A DNA stretch of 64,000 nucleotides from Mactra quadrangularis (lineage: Eukaryota; Mollusca; Bivalvia; Venerida; Mactridae), in assembly GCA_025267735.1 (NCBI GenBank), contig CM046303.1:53461403-53525402 (forward strand), in the 5' to 3' direction. Each line of letters starts with the position of its first letter. The stretch's first letter is position 1. Below are positions 1 to 20,352 of this stretch, in pieces. The position numbers were made by a program, and so were the translations under genes. The notes beneath the pieces are model-generated. The model was given only the letters and a program-made list of their open reading frames with translations, was not told where the DNA came from and searched no databases.

Positions 1-323
1 ACAAGTTATATTGTAGCTCAAAACATGTGACCATTTTATTGTACAACATAATATAGCAATGAAAAATAAATATCTTAACCATTAAGTTTAAAAAATGAGG
101 GGGTAAGTTATAACAGCTGTGTTTGTGTTCAAATATCAATGACATCACATTTAATAGAGTATTAAACAACCACTGGTCTTTGTTGAAATGATGATAAATT
201 AAGGAAGAAAAAAAAGTCTGCTACCTGCTCATAATGCATCGTAATGGGGTTGACACATCCACATTAAAATCAAATTCTTCGTCATGTTTGAAGTATGAAT
301 GTGTTTTGCTACAGTTTTGTTTT

Positions 324-356
324 TATACCCCCGCAAACGAAGTTTTCGGGGGTATA
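324..356. repeat. TATACCCCCG hairpin repeat end
   Basis: TATACCCCCG and its perfect reverse complement CGGGGGTATA flank a 13-base loop. The same start occurs at 12951. This is probably the end of an interspersed bivalve repeat. The family name is unknown to me. Confidence 0.6.
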
Positions 357-372
357 CTGGAATCACCCTGGT

Positions 373-450
373 GGTTGGTTGGTTGGTTGGTTGGTTGGTT
401 GGTTGGTTGGTTGGTTGGTTGGTTGGTTGGTTGGTTGGTTGGTTGGTTGG
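373..450. repeat. (GGTT)n microsatellite
   Basis: About 19 uninterrupted GGTT units follow directly after the TATACCCCCG hairpin repeat. Open reading frames through it encode only a WLVG repeat or its antisense and are not genes. Confidence 0.95.
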
Positions 451-667
451 ATATGTGGTCTGTCCCAAAAAATTAATACATTTGTAGTATGTTTATTTCT
501 TAATGTATTTGAGTAGAAGCTGTTATATACCATGATTTAATGGTGTATACAAAACTCATGTAACTATGGAAACATATCTCACTTGTTTAAAATATTTAAT
601 TGTGTTATATATTTTAAATCTAATTAGATAACTGTATAGTTTGCTTTTTTCTCAATAGATTTTTTCT

Positions 668-2160
668 TATCTTATTTTATAGAATTTACACAGGCGTTTA
701 CAGTTGATCAATTCCAATTCAAAATGGCCGACTTGCGGCCATCTTGAATTCTTTTTAATTTAGTTTAATTACTGTATGCTTATTTCTCAATAGATTTTTT
801 CTTAACTAATTTAGATAGAATTTTGCACAGGCGTTCACAGTTGATGTGTACATACACTTTAACTCAATTCCAATTCAAAATGGCGGACTGGCTGTCATCC
901 TTTTTTCAAAATTAATACAGTCTTATATTGACTTATTACCATACATATTTTGAAAAGAAATTGCATACAAGGTCTCACTAATACAGTTGATCAGTATGAC
1001 TATTCTACATCAATTTATATTCAATATGGCTGACTGGCAGCCATCTTGAATTTTTATTTAAATTACTGTATAGTACATGTATGTGGTTTTTTTTACTCAA
1101 TTTTAGCCAAATTTCGCTCCAAAGTCTTTATTGATGTAGTTGACTCGTACATGGATTTACTCTGGATACAAATTCATTATGGCAGACTGGCAGCCATTTT
1201 GACTTTGTTTAAATAACTGTATAGTAAGCTTATTTCATTACCAATTTCTTCTTGCTGAAGTCTGATTGATTTATTGATTGATTAATTGGATTTTACGGCT
1301 TATTAATGCAAAAAGGTCATATTACACCGAAAACAATTGATGATACTATTACTTCAATAGATAATGAAGATTTTACGTCCTATATTTTATGATAAACATT
1401 TATTTCCTTCAAGTATGGTTTGGTTTTGTTTTGGTTTGACGGCGCACCAACACAAAAAGGTCATATCGCGCCGAAAGCAATCAATGATACTATTTATTAA
1501 AACGATATTAATGATGTAAAGCTCTATATCTTATTATATACATTTATTTCCTTCAAAAAGTTAAGTATCGCATATGATGGTACAGACTCAAAAAGTTCTT
1601 TAAGTGAGTATACTTTAAAATGTTTGTCACGGATGTCTTTAAGATCCTGACAGTCAAGGAGAACGTGTTTGACATAGAAATGCTCGTCACAGGGTATACA
1701 TTTAGGTGCTTCCTCTCTTTTGAGAAGGTATGAATGTGTTAAATTGGTATGACCAATTCTACATCTCGTAGTAACTATTTATCTCATTGATTAGCAAATA
1801 TTATTGACGAAGATGAATCAAGGGTTTATGGCTTTATGTCATGTAACTTATTAAATATAGCATTATTCCACATTGTTTGCCATTTTGAGTTGCTGAAGTC
1901 TATTATGTACTGCTATTTTTATCAAATTCTTATTTTTGAACTTTTTTTTTTTTGATGTATTGATATTTTATCAAATTCATAATGGCTGATTGGCAGCCAT
2001 TCTGAGTTTTTCTTTTTAAAAAGCAAATGATTTGATAATTTTTGTACAGACTTTGAGAAAGTAAGCAATTGTTTAAGTTGATGTGCTTGGCATTTTCTTA
2101 AGTGGAATTCAAAATGGCTGACTGGCAGCCATGTTGAATTTTCTAATATCTTGTACAGCA
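668..2160. repeat. Degenerate array with ATGGC...GCCAT palindrome core
   Basis: A motif close to TTCAAAATGGC, then GACTGGCAGCC, then ATCTTGAA recurs near 718, 874, 1021, 1172, 1976 and 2108. Each copy folds on itself because ATGGC and GCCAT face each other. The first four units are spaced about 150 bp apart; a gap of about 800 bp follows. Between them, near 1290 and 1430, are two copies of another motif (AAAAAGGTCATAT). Confidence 0.7.
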
Positions 2161-2234
2161 AACATCTTTTTTTTCTCACCTTATTTTGATAAAATTATGC
2201 TGACAAATTCTTGTTGATGAAATTTTTATATGTA

Positions 2235-3404
2235 CAGTGGATCTTGTGTTAAGCGACCATCAAAGGGAGAAACAAAAAGTGGTCGTTTAAGACAATGGTC
2301 TCTTAAGAAAAATTTTGATTTCCGACAATGAAGCCGTCCTAACATTCTAAAATTCGTCATGTTCGTAGAACATTAATCTGTCAACGGGACGATTTTAACT
2401 GATGGGCTTTTATCTAAATTTAGTCAAATGCATACAAATAATTGGCAAATCGATTTTTCTCTTTTTTAAACATCCTAAATTCAGCTTCAAATTGCTATAA
2501 TTTATTACAATTAAGTGAAACTTTGGTTTAAATAACGATTGCCAAACATTCGTTTTGTTTTCGTACATGTTAAAATCCGTAATTCCCGGACATTTTCGCG
2601 ATAAAAACAACCAATAATTAGGTCATCAGAGTAAAGACAGTTACATTTATAACTGTGAAATTTACACAATTTGTAAGAATTAATTGTGATAATTGTCCAA
2701 CACACCAGCTTATTCTTTGTTCTAACAAGCGCTGCAAACTTCAAGCGTTAAAATGTTGGCCTCGTTTGAAATTGAATGTAGAACGTGACGCTATTTTCAG
2801 AAAACGTGTGTATAATGTCCTCAATATTGACCTTTCTTTGTTTAAATATACAAATTGTTTCTGCTTACGTATTTTTAAATAAATATGAATTTACACGTTC
2901 GATGCATGGATAAAAAGTCAAATTTGCAGTCTCTTGAAATGTTTTCAAAACGATAACTCTCCACGGTACGGTACATGTAAGTACGATACGGGACTAATTG
3001 TTCAATGCGTATTATGTAATTACATTATGATTTGATCGTATTAGTGTCACTCTGTTGATTGTTCCCATTTACCCCTTTATCTTACAGTATTTATGACGGT
3101 CAATTATTGATTTTTAGAGCCCGACATACGACTTTAGGTGATAGACATTGTGACGACGTACTCCCGGTGTATATCTCTACTTACTGGGTTTTATCGATTT
3201 TCGCCAAATTCGATTTATATGAGCTGGTCGTTTAACACAAATAAGTCAGTCAGTTTTGGCAAAAATTAGTGGTCGCTGGTCGCGTTAGACAAAAGTTGCT
3301 TAAGGCGAAGATTTAAAGAGTTAAAATGGTCCGTGGGAACTCAGAGTGGTCGCTTAGTGCAAATGGCCGCTTAGGAGACGTGGTCGCTTATGCAAGATTA
3401 ACTG
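2235..3404. mobile_element. TA-flanked MITE with TAAGCGACCA inverted ends
   Basis: The left end CAGTGGATCTTGTGTTAAGC matches the reverse complement of the right end, CAGTTAATCTTGCATAAGCG, and both run on into GACCA. TA lies outside each end. No transposase frame remains. The ends fit the Tc1/mariner/pogo group, which duplicates TA. Confidence 0.7.
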
Positions 3405-4044
3405 TATTTATTTTTTTATGTATTTCAATGGACCAACTAATAGCCATCTTGATTTTTTCTGTAATGTTGAGAAGAAAACATCTTATTTTGTTATAGCTAC
3501 ATGAGATTTTAGATATTATTTTAACTTTACTACTGTGAAAATAATGATCGGTAATTTAAGCTTTCTTATGGGGTATTTGTGAAATTCTTGATACAAGATA
3601 TTGTAAATACTAATTGTTTGATTTATATTGTGTACATTGCTGACTACCATTTTTACAATTGTCTTATTTTTTACTTATTTATAAAAAATTACAAACACAT
3701 TCTACATTTTGCTCATCTCGTTACAACATACTCATGATGAGTTTAAATGTGATCACTCTTTGTCTGTTGTTCCACTTTACATTCATAATGACCAAATGGT
3801 GTTCATTTCATGTAAAAAATCATTTGAAATATGACAACTCTGTTCATTTTGCTTTTTCATAAATCTATAGTGAATTACACTGTAATTTGCTGTTTATTTC
3901 CAATTTGATATTTGCATCCTATTCTTTTTATGGTTTTTATGCTTCTTACAACATTTACCCTTTTGGACTTCCACAATGTTGACTTGCTTTTATCTTGAAA
4001 TGTTGCTGTTGCGGGGGTATTTTCGCCACTGGTGGCAGTTCTAG

Positions 4045-4154
4045 TTTTCTCAACTGTTAAAACATGAATAATTTCACGGTGACTTTGTGCTGATATTAAG
4101 ATAGTGTGTAATCATTCACCATGAAATTATTCAAACTTCGACAGTTAAGAAAAA
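4045..4154. repeat. Foldback of about 110 bp just upstream of a YARS2 exon
   Basis: TTTTCTCAACTGTTAAAAC... at 4045 pairs with the segment ending ...GACAGTTAAGAAAA at 4154, and the inner arms ATAATTTCACGGTGA and TCACCATGAAATTAT also match. It ends about 45 bp before the exon at 4201. Confidence 0.75.
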
Positions 4155-4200
4155 ATGAACTATATAAAGATTTCTACATATTTTCTTGTATATATTACAG

Positions 4201-4326
4201 TTGATGCTATAAGAGTGATACAAGAAGGTGGTGTGTATATAAATCATTCTAGAATCAATGATGAGAATCATATATTAATACAAGGAGAACATATATTACC
4301 TAACAATATAACATTACTTAGAATAG
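4201..4326 (+). CDS. YARS2: YARS2 penultimate coding exon
   Basis: The acceptor is TATATTACAG, the donor is GTAGTT. The first two bases complete a codon begun in an upstream exon, and the last base starts a glycine codon. It encodes the S4-like RNA-binding part. Confidence 0.88.
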
Positions 4327-4348
4327 GTAGTTATCGTTTGACTTTATT

Positions 4349-4435
<87 letters not shown>

Positions 4436-4438
4436 ATA

Positions 4439-4527
<89 letters not shown>

Positions 4528-5078
4528 TATTATCATTATTATTATTGTCGCCGTCATCATCATTATTATTATCATCATCATCACCACCAACACCACCATC
4601 ATCGTCATTATTTCAACATGTATTAATATTATCTAACATATTTATATAGCTCTCTTTTCATATTGAAAATAAGTTCAGAAGTGATTTTAGTTCAATCTGA
4701 TTGAAATTATCTCTAAATAGAAGATATAGATCTGATAACCTCAGGGCATAAGAACGAATAACAGGGACAGACTCAGGTCATTTTAGCTGCTAGCACAATA
4801 CCTTGTTTGTAGAAATTTGGTTGCCTAAAAGAAATTTTTGGTTGCCCAAACTAGAAATTGGTTGTCACGGGCAACCAGACACCCACTTATTTTGTAGACT
4901 GAATGGTTCTTTGGAAATTTTACCAATGTAGTTTCATTCATTTTGTAATTTATGTGGGGTAGTCTATCAGTTAAATAGTAAAAGCTTTACCCTTTTCAAA
5001 CTGAAAATTAATTATCATTTGACTTTATTTCCAGGAAAAAAGAAGAATTACTTGATTAGATGGAAATCTTTAAGTTGA
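4201..5078 (+). CDS. YARS2: Mitochondrial tyrosyl-tRNA synthetase, C-terminal part (two exons)
   Basis: The two exons join in frame to encode the end of a bacterial-type tyrosyl-tRNA synthetase, which charges mitochondrial tRNA-Tyr with tyrosine in the matrix. The visible protein reads IRVIQEGGVYINHSRI, then QGEHILPNNITLLRIG, then GKKKNYLIRWKSLS and stop. The EGGV-x-INH segment is the S4-like RNA-binding motif, and the final K-x-x-x-Y-x-I-x-W matches the end of vertebrate YARS2 as I remember it. Exon 4201-4326 follows TATTACAG and is followed by GT. Exon 5035-5078 follows TTTCCAG, and the split codon G|GA is glycine. The catalytic domain (HIGH and KMSKS motifs) lies outside the window, so this is a 3' partial gene. 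The intron between the exons carries a long ATT microsatellite. Confidence 0.9.
4344..4603. repeat. (ATT)n microsatellite with ATC-rich edges in a YARS2 intron
   Basis: Roughly 170 bases of almost pure ATT, with one TAATAAT break near 4433, grade at both ends into ATC triplets and finally ACC-containing triplets. Poly-Leu and poly-Ile frames through it are artefacts. Confidence 0.95.
5035..5078 (+). CDS. YARS2: YARS2 last coding exon
   Basis: After TTTATTTCCAG the exon reads GKKKNYLIRWKSLS followed by TGA at 5076-5078. The glycine codon is split across the intron. Confidence 0.88.
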
Positions 5079-5137
5079 AAATTTTCTACCCAATAAGGGC
5101 CTACTGAGCTTGTTTTTTGTACTTTTAATCTTCATTC

Positions 5138-5151
5138 AATAAATGAATAAA
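5138..5151 (+). terminator. YARS2 polyadenylation signals
   Basis: AATAAA at 5138-5143 and again at 5146-5151 lie about 60 bp after the stop codon, giving a short 3' UTR. Confidence 0.75.
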
Positions 5152-5312
5152 AACTATAAACATTTTAATTGTTTTTACTTATATATGTTTGTAGCATTTG
5201 CACATGCTGTTTATATGTTGTTGATGACTACTTCTGTGAGCTAGTATAATCCATTTCAAGAAGTTCATGAAGCTTCTTGTCTCAGATTTCATGTTTCACT
5301 TATAATTCCGAC

Positions 5313-5498
5313 AAAACATGGAAATGCCCAAACTCCCCACAGTGGTTATCTCCCTTTATCAAATCAATAACCACTGCCACCACAAGTAAATTCGTTCCTC
5401 AGAGAGCCGAAAAACTTTTTTCATCTTTTCCTTTACATTTTAATATTTTTAATAAATATAGTCTTCTTTTAGTAAAATATGATGTTCAAAGTAAATAA
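5313..5498 (+). repeat. Interspersed repeat with a conserved reading frame, copy 1
   Basis: The translation contains SPFIKSITTATTSKFVPQRAE and ends VKYDVQSK. A second copy, on the - strand at 63346-63540, encodes FPFIKSITTATTSKFVSQRAE and ends VNYDVQST. Shorter relatives of the block CCCTTTATCAAATC lie inside the Helitron (about 39495-39530) and at 32231-32272. It is a dispersed repeat; coding status is unknown. Confidence 0.65.
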
Positions 5499-6559
5499 AG
5501 GGGAAAAATAAATAGTATGAATAAATAACTTGAAAAAAAAACAAGATTAATTTTACCCTGACAACGGTTACCTAAAGTGCGTAAAATTGCATGAATAACA
5601 AAATGTTAAGCAAAATAAATATTAAATGGATAATTGTATTTATTCTATTCATTTAATATATCAATGTTATATTTTTCAGTATCATACACATATAATTTTA
5701 TCCTAAATACTCAAGATTTCTCACCAAAAGCATCATATAAGTAGCGTGAGTTGGACCAAGTACCCTATTGGGTGGACAACGCAGCTCATTCCCAAACTTG
5801 CTCACTTTCAGGTGTAATTTATTCATGAATTCAACAATTTTGGTTCATAATGATATATTGATATATTTCTATTTAACTTGTCTTATTTCTTTGACAGTAT
5901 GTGTAAATCAACCACATTTTTTATTATTCAATGTTATTTTTCGCTACATTACGCCTAACGCATTTTAGGCTACCGGTTATTGCTCGTTTAAATTTAAACA
6001 TTAGTCACATGGTACTACTTGCATCACGTGATTCATATGAAGGCAGTGGTTAAAGTAGCAACGCGGGACGTAACCGCTGTGAGGAGTTTGAGAAATGCCT
6101 CAGGTCTTAACTGCTTGTCATCTTCACTACACTTTAATGTATATTTCTTTTAAGTGCAAATAATCTTTATTATTAGATATGTTTCTGCTATCTCTAGAAA
6201 ACAAGACATTTCAAACAACACTTTAGAACTTGAAATGGACCTACAAATGTATGTACAATCATGTACATGTCTTTTAGTATTTATGTACATGAGGCAATTT
6301 TGTATGATGAAAAACATAATACCAGAGACATAGATAATAGTATATACACAATTAACATAATCTTGACAGCCTTTTAAGATGGCTAATTTAGAATTATACA
6401 CAAACATTTACAAAATGATCTTTCCTGTTCTGATGGAAATTAATGTTCTCTAAATACATTTTAATGTGAGATTGCTTTACACTAATTTTTGATAATAAAA
6501 ATTGACGATGAACTTGGAGTTTCAAAGAAAGTGAGGTTCTGTACGAAAAATATTCATAG
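5499..6559. other. Intergenic, nothing recognised
   Basis: AT-rich sequence between the YARS2 3' end and the presumed promoter region of the zinc-finger gene. I see no exon, RNA gene or complete mobile element. Confidence 0.5.
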
Positions 6560-6695
6560 GCGAAAAGTTTTTGGGCGAATGTCGTTAATTTCCCTGTTTT
6601 ATAGGTGTGTAACCTAGATATTTTACATCAACACCGGCTGCACTGTGTTGGAAGTGAACTACATAAATTCGCTGTTGTATTTCCATCTCTCATAG
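6560..6695 (+). promoter_or_regulatory. Candidate promoter / noncoding first exon of the zinc-finger gene
   Basis: The first coding exon of the zinc-finger gene (8917) begins at a splice acceptor 14 bp before its ATG, so an upstream noncoding exon must exist. A good donor, CATAG|GTAAGT, occurs at 6696 after a locally less AT-rich stretch. This link is inference from position and donor strength only. Confidence 0.35.
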
Positions 6696-7052
6696 GTAAG
6701 TCGCGCATTGTTTTTGTCTGAGTGGGTATGATTTGCGGTGAAAAATATAGATTATGTCTGTCGACACACTGTTGCTTCCATCTATAACGAGTTGGTTGCA
6801 AGGGGCTAACTCAACCGTGGTGAATATGTCCGCGTTCAAACAAAATGGCGGACCTTGACCCCCGTACTATAGGCGTCACACCTCTAAATGTATGCTTATT
6901 TCCTGCTGTCTGCAAATTAGCAACTATTATATCTTATTTTAAATTAATTGCCTCATGAATTGCACTATTTATCTACGTATGCAGTTATAAACAGAACAAA
7001 TATCGAGGAGTGAAAATTTCAGTGGCTCAATAAGAGGCATTGCTTATTTTTC

Positions 7053-7965
7053 GGGTCCGGTACAACTCAACCCGTGGACAACTCAACCCGTTGGCGTTGA
7101 CAACTCACACCGAAATTGGGACATCTCAACCCGTGGACAACTCAACCCGTATAATATATTTTGATATATAATCTAATTAGTTATTTATCATAAAAATTGA
7201 AATTAAATATATTGCTATCAAGAAAGAAAGATATTTGTAAATAAAGTATAGGTAATGTACTCAGTATGGTGTTTATAAATTGCGTAAATATTATGTCAAT
7301 TGTGTTGTACATGTATGTATTGTATACAAAATATGTAGTACTCATATACTTTAAGACTGAGCACATGTTTAACCGACTATTGAACATTATTTTGTTATTA
7401 ATCTTCAAAAAGACTAAAAATTGTGTGATATGCGATAAACGAAATAGAATTGAACGTGTTTATTGTTATGATTTTAAAGCGCGAAGTTGTTTGACAAACT
7501 AATATGTTTGAAATAGCATTAGTTAAAAAGTGGTTATTGGTACATTTAATTGTAATTGCAATTAAGCATACATGTTGAAACTTCTTGAAGATATAATTCT
7601 GATTGAAGTGTTCCAAATTCATTTGACTTATAACACAATAAAGGAATTCAAATTGCATTAATTGTCGATATACAAAGTAAAAATGTGATAATTGACAATA
7701 GTTATTGAATAAACAAGCGCATTGTTTTTGTATATAATATTTGTCATACTACACGGCGAAATGCTATTTTTTCATCATACTTTAATATCTTCCATTAGCC
7801 CTAAATATTATCTCAGTATCAAATTTAACTATTTAAACATATTATTTTGGATGAATAACTAATTACATATAGTACGGGTTGAGTTGTCCACGGGTTGAGT
7901 TGTCCACATGTTGAGTTGTCCACAGGTTGAGTTGTCCCGGTCTACGGGTTGAGTTATTCCGGCCC
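7053..7965. mobile_element. Foldback element with CAACTCAACCCGTGGA subrepeats
   Basis: The left arm (about 7055-7145) repeats ACAACTCAACCCGT four to five times. The right arm (about 7871-7965) carries the reverse complement ACGGGTTGAGTTGT the same number of times. Identical CTTATTTTTC sequences abut the two outer ends (7043-7052 and 7966-7975), consistent with a target-site duplication of 8-10 bp. The AT-rich middle has no transposase. Confidence 0.8.
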
Positions 7966-7975
7966 CTTATTTTTC

Positions 7976-8461
7976 TCTAGATGAAAATGCTTTGTCTAGA
8001 ATGAGGTTTGTAGGGCATAGGCTATAGTATAAGGAGACCACTTATGTAGAACTAAGTTTCCAACTGTTACTAATTATTACCTTATAAGGCTTATTATTTA
8101 TGGCAATATGTATGCTGTTTATGATTCATGTAAATAATTAAAGTAAGTTAGTTTAAAAATATAACTTTAAGGCACTTAAAATATTAGTTGCTTTTTCAAC
8201 ACCAGGTTTTAGTGAGCATCATACATTTGTTTCTGGGATTAGCAAAAATTATAGATTAATTAGAATTAAGTTATTAACTTAACTATCTTGTTGTCTTGGT
8301 GGAATACTGCTTAACTGCAATATTAGCATATGATATGCTGGTCTCAAATTTGAGTTTGTATTTGGTTATTATTTTTGCTCTTTGTTTACAAATCTGTTAC
8401 AATTTTGTTCCTTAAACTATTAATCAAAATATCTTCAAAAAAGCTTGTTTATGTGTGACAT
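7976..8461. other. Nothing recognised
   Basis: AT-rich, probably the 5' intron of the zinc-finger gene. No exon or element boundaries are seen. Confidence 0.45.
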
Positions 8462-8814
8462 CAGTGATTTTTTTCACTCATAGGGGAAAGGTGGCGGGGC
8501 CCTTCTTGAGGGGAAAATCGCGACAAAAATGAAATTAGGGGAAAAAATTTTCAATACTTGAGATAACATGGATCCTCTAACAGAGTAACATTTCTGTCTT
8601 TCTTTATGAAATTTCAACTATTGAACCCATATATTCATCTGTGATTTCTCTGTAATGCTTGAGGAATGGGCAAAAATGCTATAAAAAAGTAAAAAAAGTT
8701 TTAGGACTCTCTGACAGGGGAATTTTTTACCTGGGAAGGGGAAAAATATATACTTTTTGGAGAGGGGAATGGGGCCGAATTTCGGCCCCAAAATGGCCTG
8801 AAAAAAAAACACTG
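8462..8814. mobile_element. hAT-like MITE ahead of the first zinc-finger coding exon
   Basis: The left end CAGTGATTTTTTTCA and the right end TGAAAAAAAAACACTG are near-perfect inverted repeats of the CAGTG type seen in hAT elements. Inside are runs of GGGGAAA and a GGGGCCGAAATTCGGCCCC-like palindrome. Flanks share GACAT but give no clean 8-bp duplication. Reading frames through it are incidental. Confidence 0.5.
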
Positions 8815-8930
8815 GACATTGAGAGTCAAAATAGTTATATGTTTTTGAAATTTGTGTACAAAATAATTCAGCTATATATACAGGTGCATTATCCTTTGTT
8901 CTGTCTTTTATTTCAGCAGTTTTATAAACT

Positions 8931-17834
<8,904 letters not shown>

Positions 17835-18138
17835 TTTTAATTCTGTTAGATTCATCAACCTATCAACAGTCATTGCTTAAATTCACTAGACCAACCAATA
17901 GTCTGAAGCCCTGGACTAGTAAAAACTGGTTCAGGCTAGTGGAAATTAAATTAACTATTTCAAATACTGCCCTTGACATTTATTTTTAAAGTAATTTGCC
18001 TGGTTAGACAACCAGCTATATATTTTACTTACCCTTCCTCAAATATAGGTTGTCAGGGGGTAATAGGACAATCTGTATGTGGAGCACTGCAAATAGTCTA
18101 TTTAGTTGATAATTTTGACCTTTACAGATCATCATATA

Positions 18139-19053
18139 CAGTAAAACTCGGATATAACATACTCGGTTATAACATACACTCGGTTACAACATACCATTTT
18201 TTCTGGCCCGTTTTTCATCCTGATATATATAGGTCGTTTGCGTTAAAGCTGGACCCCTAAAATCATGAAATATCTCAATAACTATCGGATAGAATTAACT
18301 CAAATTTTGTATGTGATCATAACTAGCATTTTCCTTCTCAAATCCAAAAATTCAGAATTTTTCTTTTATTACATAACATACTTCCCATAGACATGCAATG
18401 CAAATTTTGAAGCCAAAAAGAGACTTTTGTTAAATGGGTATGTGCCATAATCAGAACAGCCACATAACAGTAGATACAAAATAATAGCTAAATATGAGGC
18501 CCGGTTAGAAATTTTATTTGATAACTAAGTATAACAGTATATACACACTCAAATATCATCATCACTGTCGTCTGTATCGTTAAATCTATACAAATTCTAC
18601 ACGTACGATTTTAAAGACGGGCCTCTGCTTTACAATTCAGTAGACCGTGGAGTGTTTATTTAAGCGACAAATTTACAGTAAACGCACGGGACTTTGTATA
18701 TATACACTCGAAGTATGACAATGTTATAATCAGAACAGCTTATTTTACCTCCCGCCGGATTTTTGATAAAAAATTCCAAATATTTTGCATTATACCTTAT
18801 GGAAAACTTTTTTATCTATCAATTAAAAATTCTGAAAATTTAAATCCTAGAAGGAAAAATTGAAATAAGATTGTATTAAATTTTTTAGCAAAATCGCTGT
18901 TATAGTTTAAAAGATATTTACGGCAAATAGGGGTCCAGCATTAACGCAAACGACCTATAACATACTTAGTATGCTATATGGATATAACATACCTCAGTTA
19001 TAACATACCTTTTTTCTATGGCCCAGCGAGTATGTTATATCCGAGTTTTACTG
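18139..19053. mobile_element. TA-flanked MITE with ATAACATAC subrepeats
   Basis: The outer 26 bases, starting CAGTAAAACTCGGATATAAC, are a perfect inverted repeat with the right end, and TA flanks both sides. Further in, the motif TATAACATAC recurs in each arm, and AGGTCGTTTGCGTTAA with GCTGGACCCCTA pairs across the centre. Total arm length is about 130 bp. There is no transposase. It fits a pogo/mariner-type MITE. Confidence 0.8.
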
Positions 19054-19536
19054 TACATGTAAATAGGGCTAGTACTTAAAAAAATTTAAGGTAATGACTG
19101 ATTCAAATGTAGTTTAAAGAAGGATCAGAAAATCTCTTTTGCTCAATTTTTCTCATAGTATCATTGTTGTATTGCTGAACAATCATAAACAATTTCTCAG
19201 TTACTTATTTTATTGACAACTTAAATTTGAGTTCTAATTATGAACTATTCTGAATGAAATCAATTAGCTTTTACCCTGTTAACCTGATGTGCCAAGTATT
19301 TTCTAGTCTACGCTTAAATTTATCCTGCCTTAGATCTATTTTAAATGGGCAGTCAAACTATAAGCCATAATGTTTCACAGATTTCTGTAATTTACTTAAA
19401 AATTGGTACTTAATTCAGAGTTTTAGTGATGTTGCAAAGATTTGTTATCAAGTCATCACAAGACTTAAAGATCTATATTATTTGAGAATACATTGTTTAT
19501 TTTATGTGAATATTTCTCCCACTTTCATGTAGTGAT

Positions 19537-20352
19537 GATGGTAGGACAAAAGGTCCCATGGACAAAAAGTCCCATTTCATTTTTGACAGGGGTGGACAAA
19601 AAGTCCCATGTAGTTTTGCCACCCTGGACAAAAAGTCCCATCTCAGTTTGTCAGGGGTGGACAAAAAGTCCCATGTCAATTTTACAGGCTGGACAGCTGG
19701 TTTTATCTCAATTTGACTTATGTAATGATAAGATCCTCATTCATTTAAGTCCCATTGTTAAGAGATCAATAGAATCTATTATCATTTAATGCAAACTGTT
19801 ATAATTAAACATTTTTATTGTTATATTTTGTCCCTGTGATAGACGGACTGTCTCCATCTATCAATTAATTCTAATCGTTGTAATAACAACTTCTATCTTA
19901 TCCAGATGGCTTCAGATGATTTTTTAAAGCTGATAAATTTGTTTAATTCAAAAATTAGCATAAATGGTTGGCAATTCCTAGTAATCACCACTTATCTTGT
20001 TGAAATGGATCTTAATTGATTTCATCTAGCTTTGTTTTGTTTTGTTTGTTGTGACAAACAATAACATTTTCAACAGTTATTGTGATCAGTTTGACTGCAA
20101 CATTTAATTAATTTAAAATGCATTATTTAAAGGTTAAACAAGTAGAGTGTGGTCATTGAGTATAAATCATAACTTACTTGAATGAGTCATATAAAATATG
20201 GGACCAGAGATGAGATGGGACTTTTTGTCCACCCCTTTCAAACTGAGATGGGACTTTTTGTGCAGGGTGGCAAAACTACTTGGGACTTTTTGTCCACCCC
20301 TGTCAAAAATGACATGGGACTTTTTGTCCATGGGACCTTTTGTCCGGCTCCC
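19537..20352. mobile_element. Foldback element with GGACAAAAAGTCCCAT subrepeats
   Basis: Arms of about 150 bp (19537-19685 and 20210-20352) are reverse complements. Each is built of four to five copies of GGACAAAAAGTCCCAT separated by AGGGGTGG or TTGCCACCCT. The 8-mer GTAGTGAT flanks both sides exactly (19529-19536 and 20353-20360). The centre is AT-rich and noncoding. Confidence 0.85.

Larger units (their letters stand above)
1..4200. other. Intron-like upstream flank of YARS2, repeat-rich
   Basis: No coding exon is visible here. It precedes an internal YARS2 exon, so it is probably intron, with the 5' exons of the gene lying outside the window. It holds a TATACCCCCG hairpin, a GGTT microsatellite, a degenerate array built on an ATGGC palindrome, a TA-flanked MITE and a foldback, each listed separately. 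About 3405-4044 is plain AT-rich sequence with a short CGGGGGTAT motif near 4013. Confidence 0.6.

Noticed and set aside
229..516. Frames of repeated WLVG / NQPT residues
   Set aside because: They are translations of the GGTT microsatellite; no start context or conservation.
4318..4608. Poly-Ile and poly-Leu frames
   Set aside because: Translations of the ATT microsatellite, which lies in a YARS2 intron.
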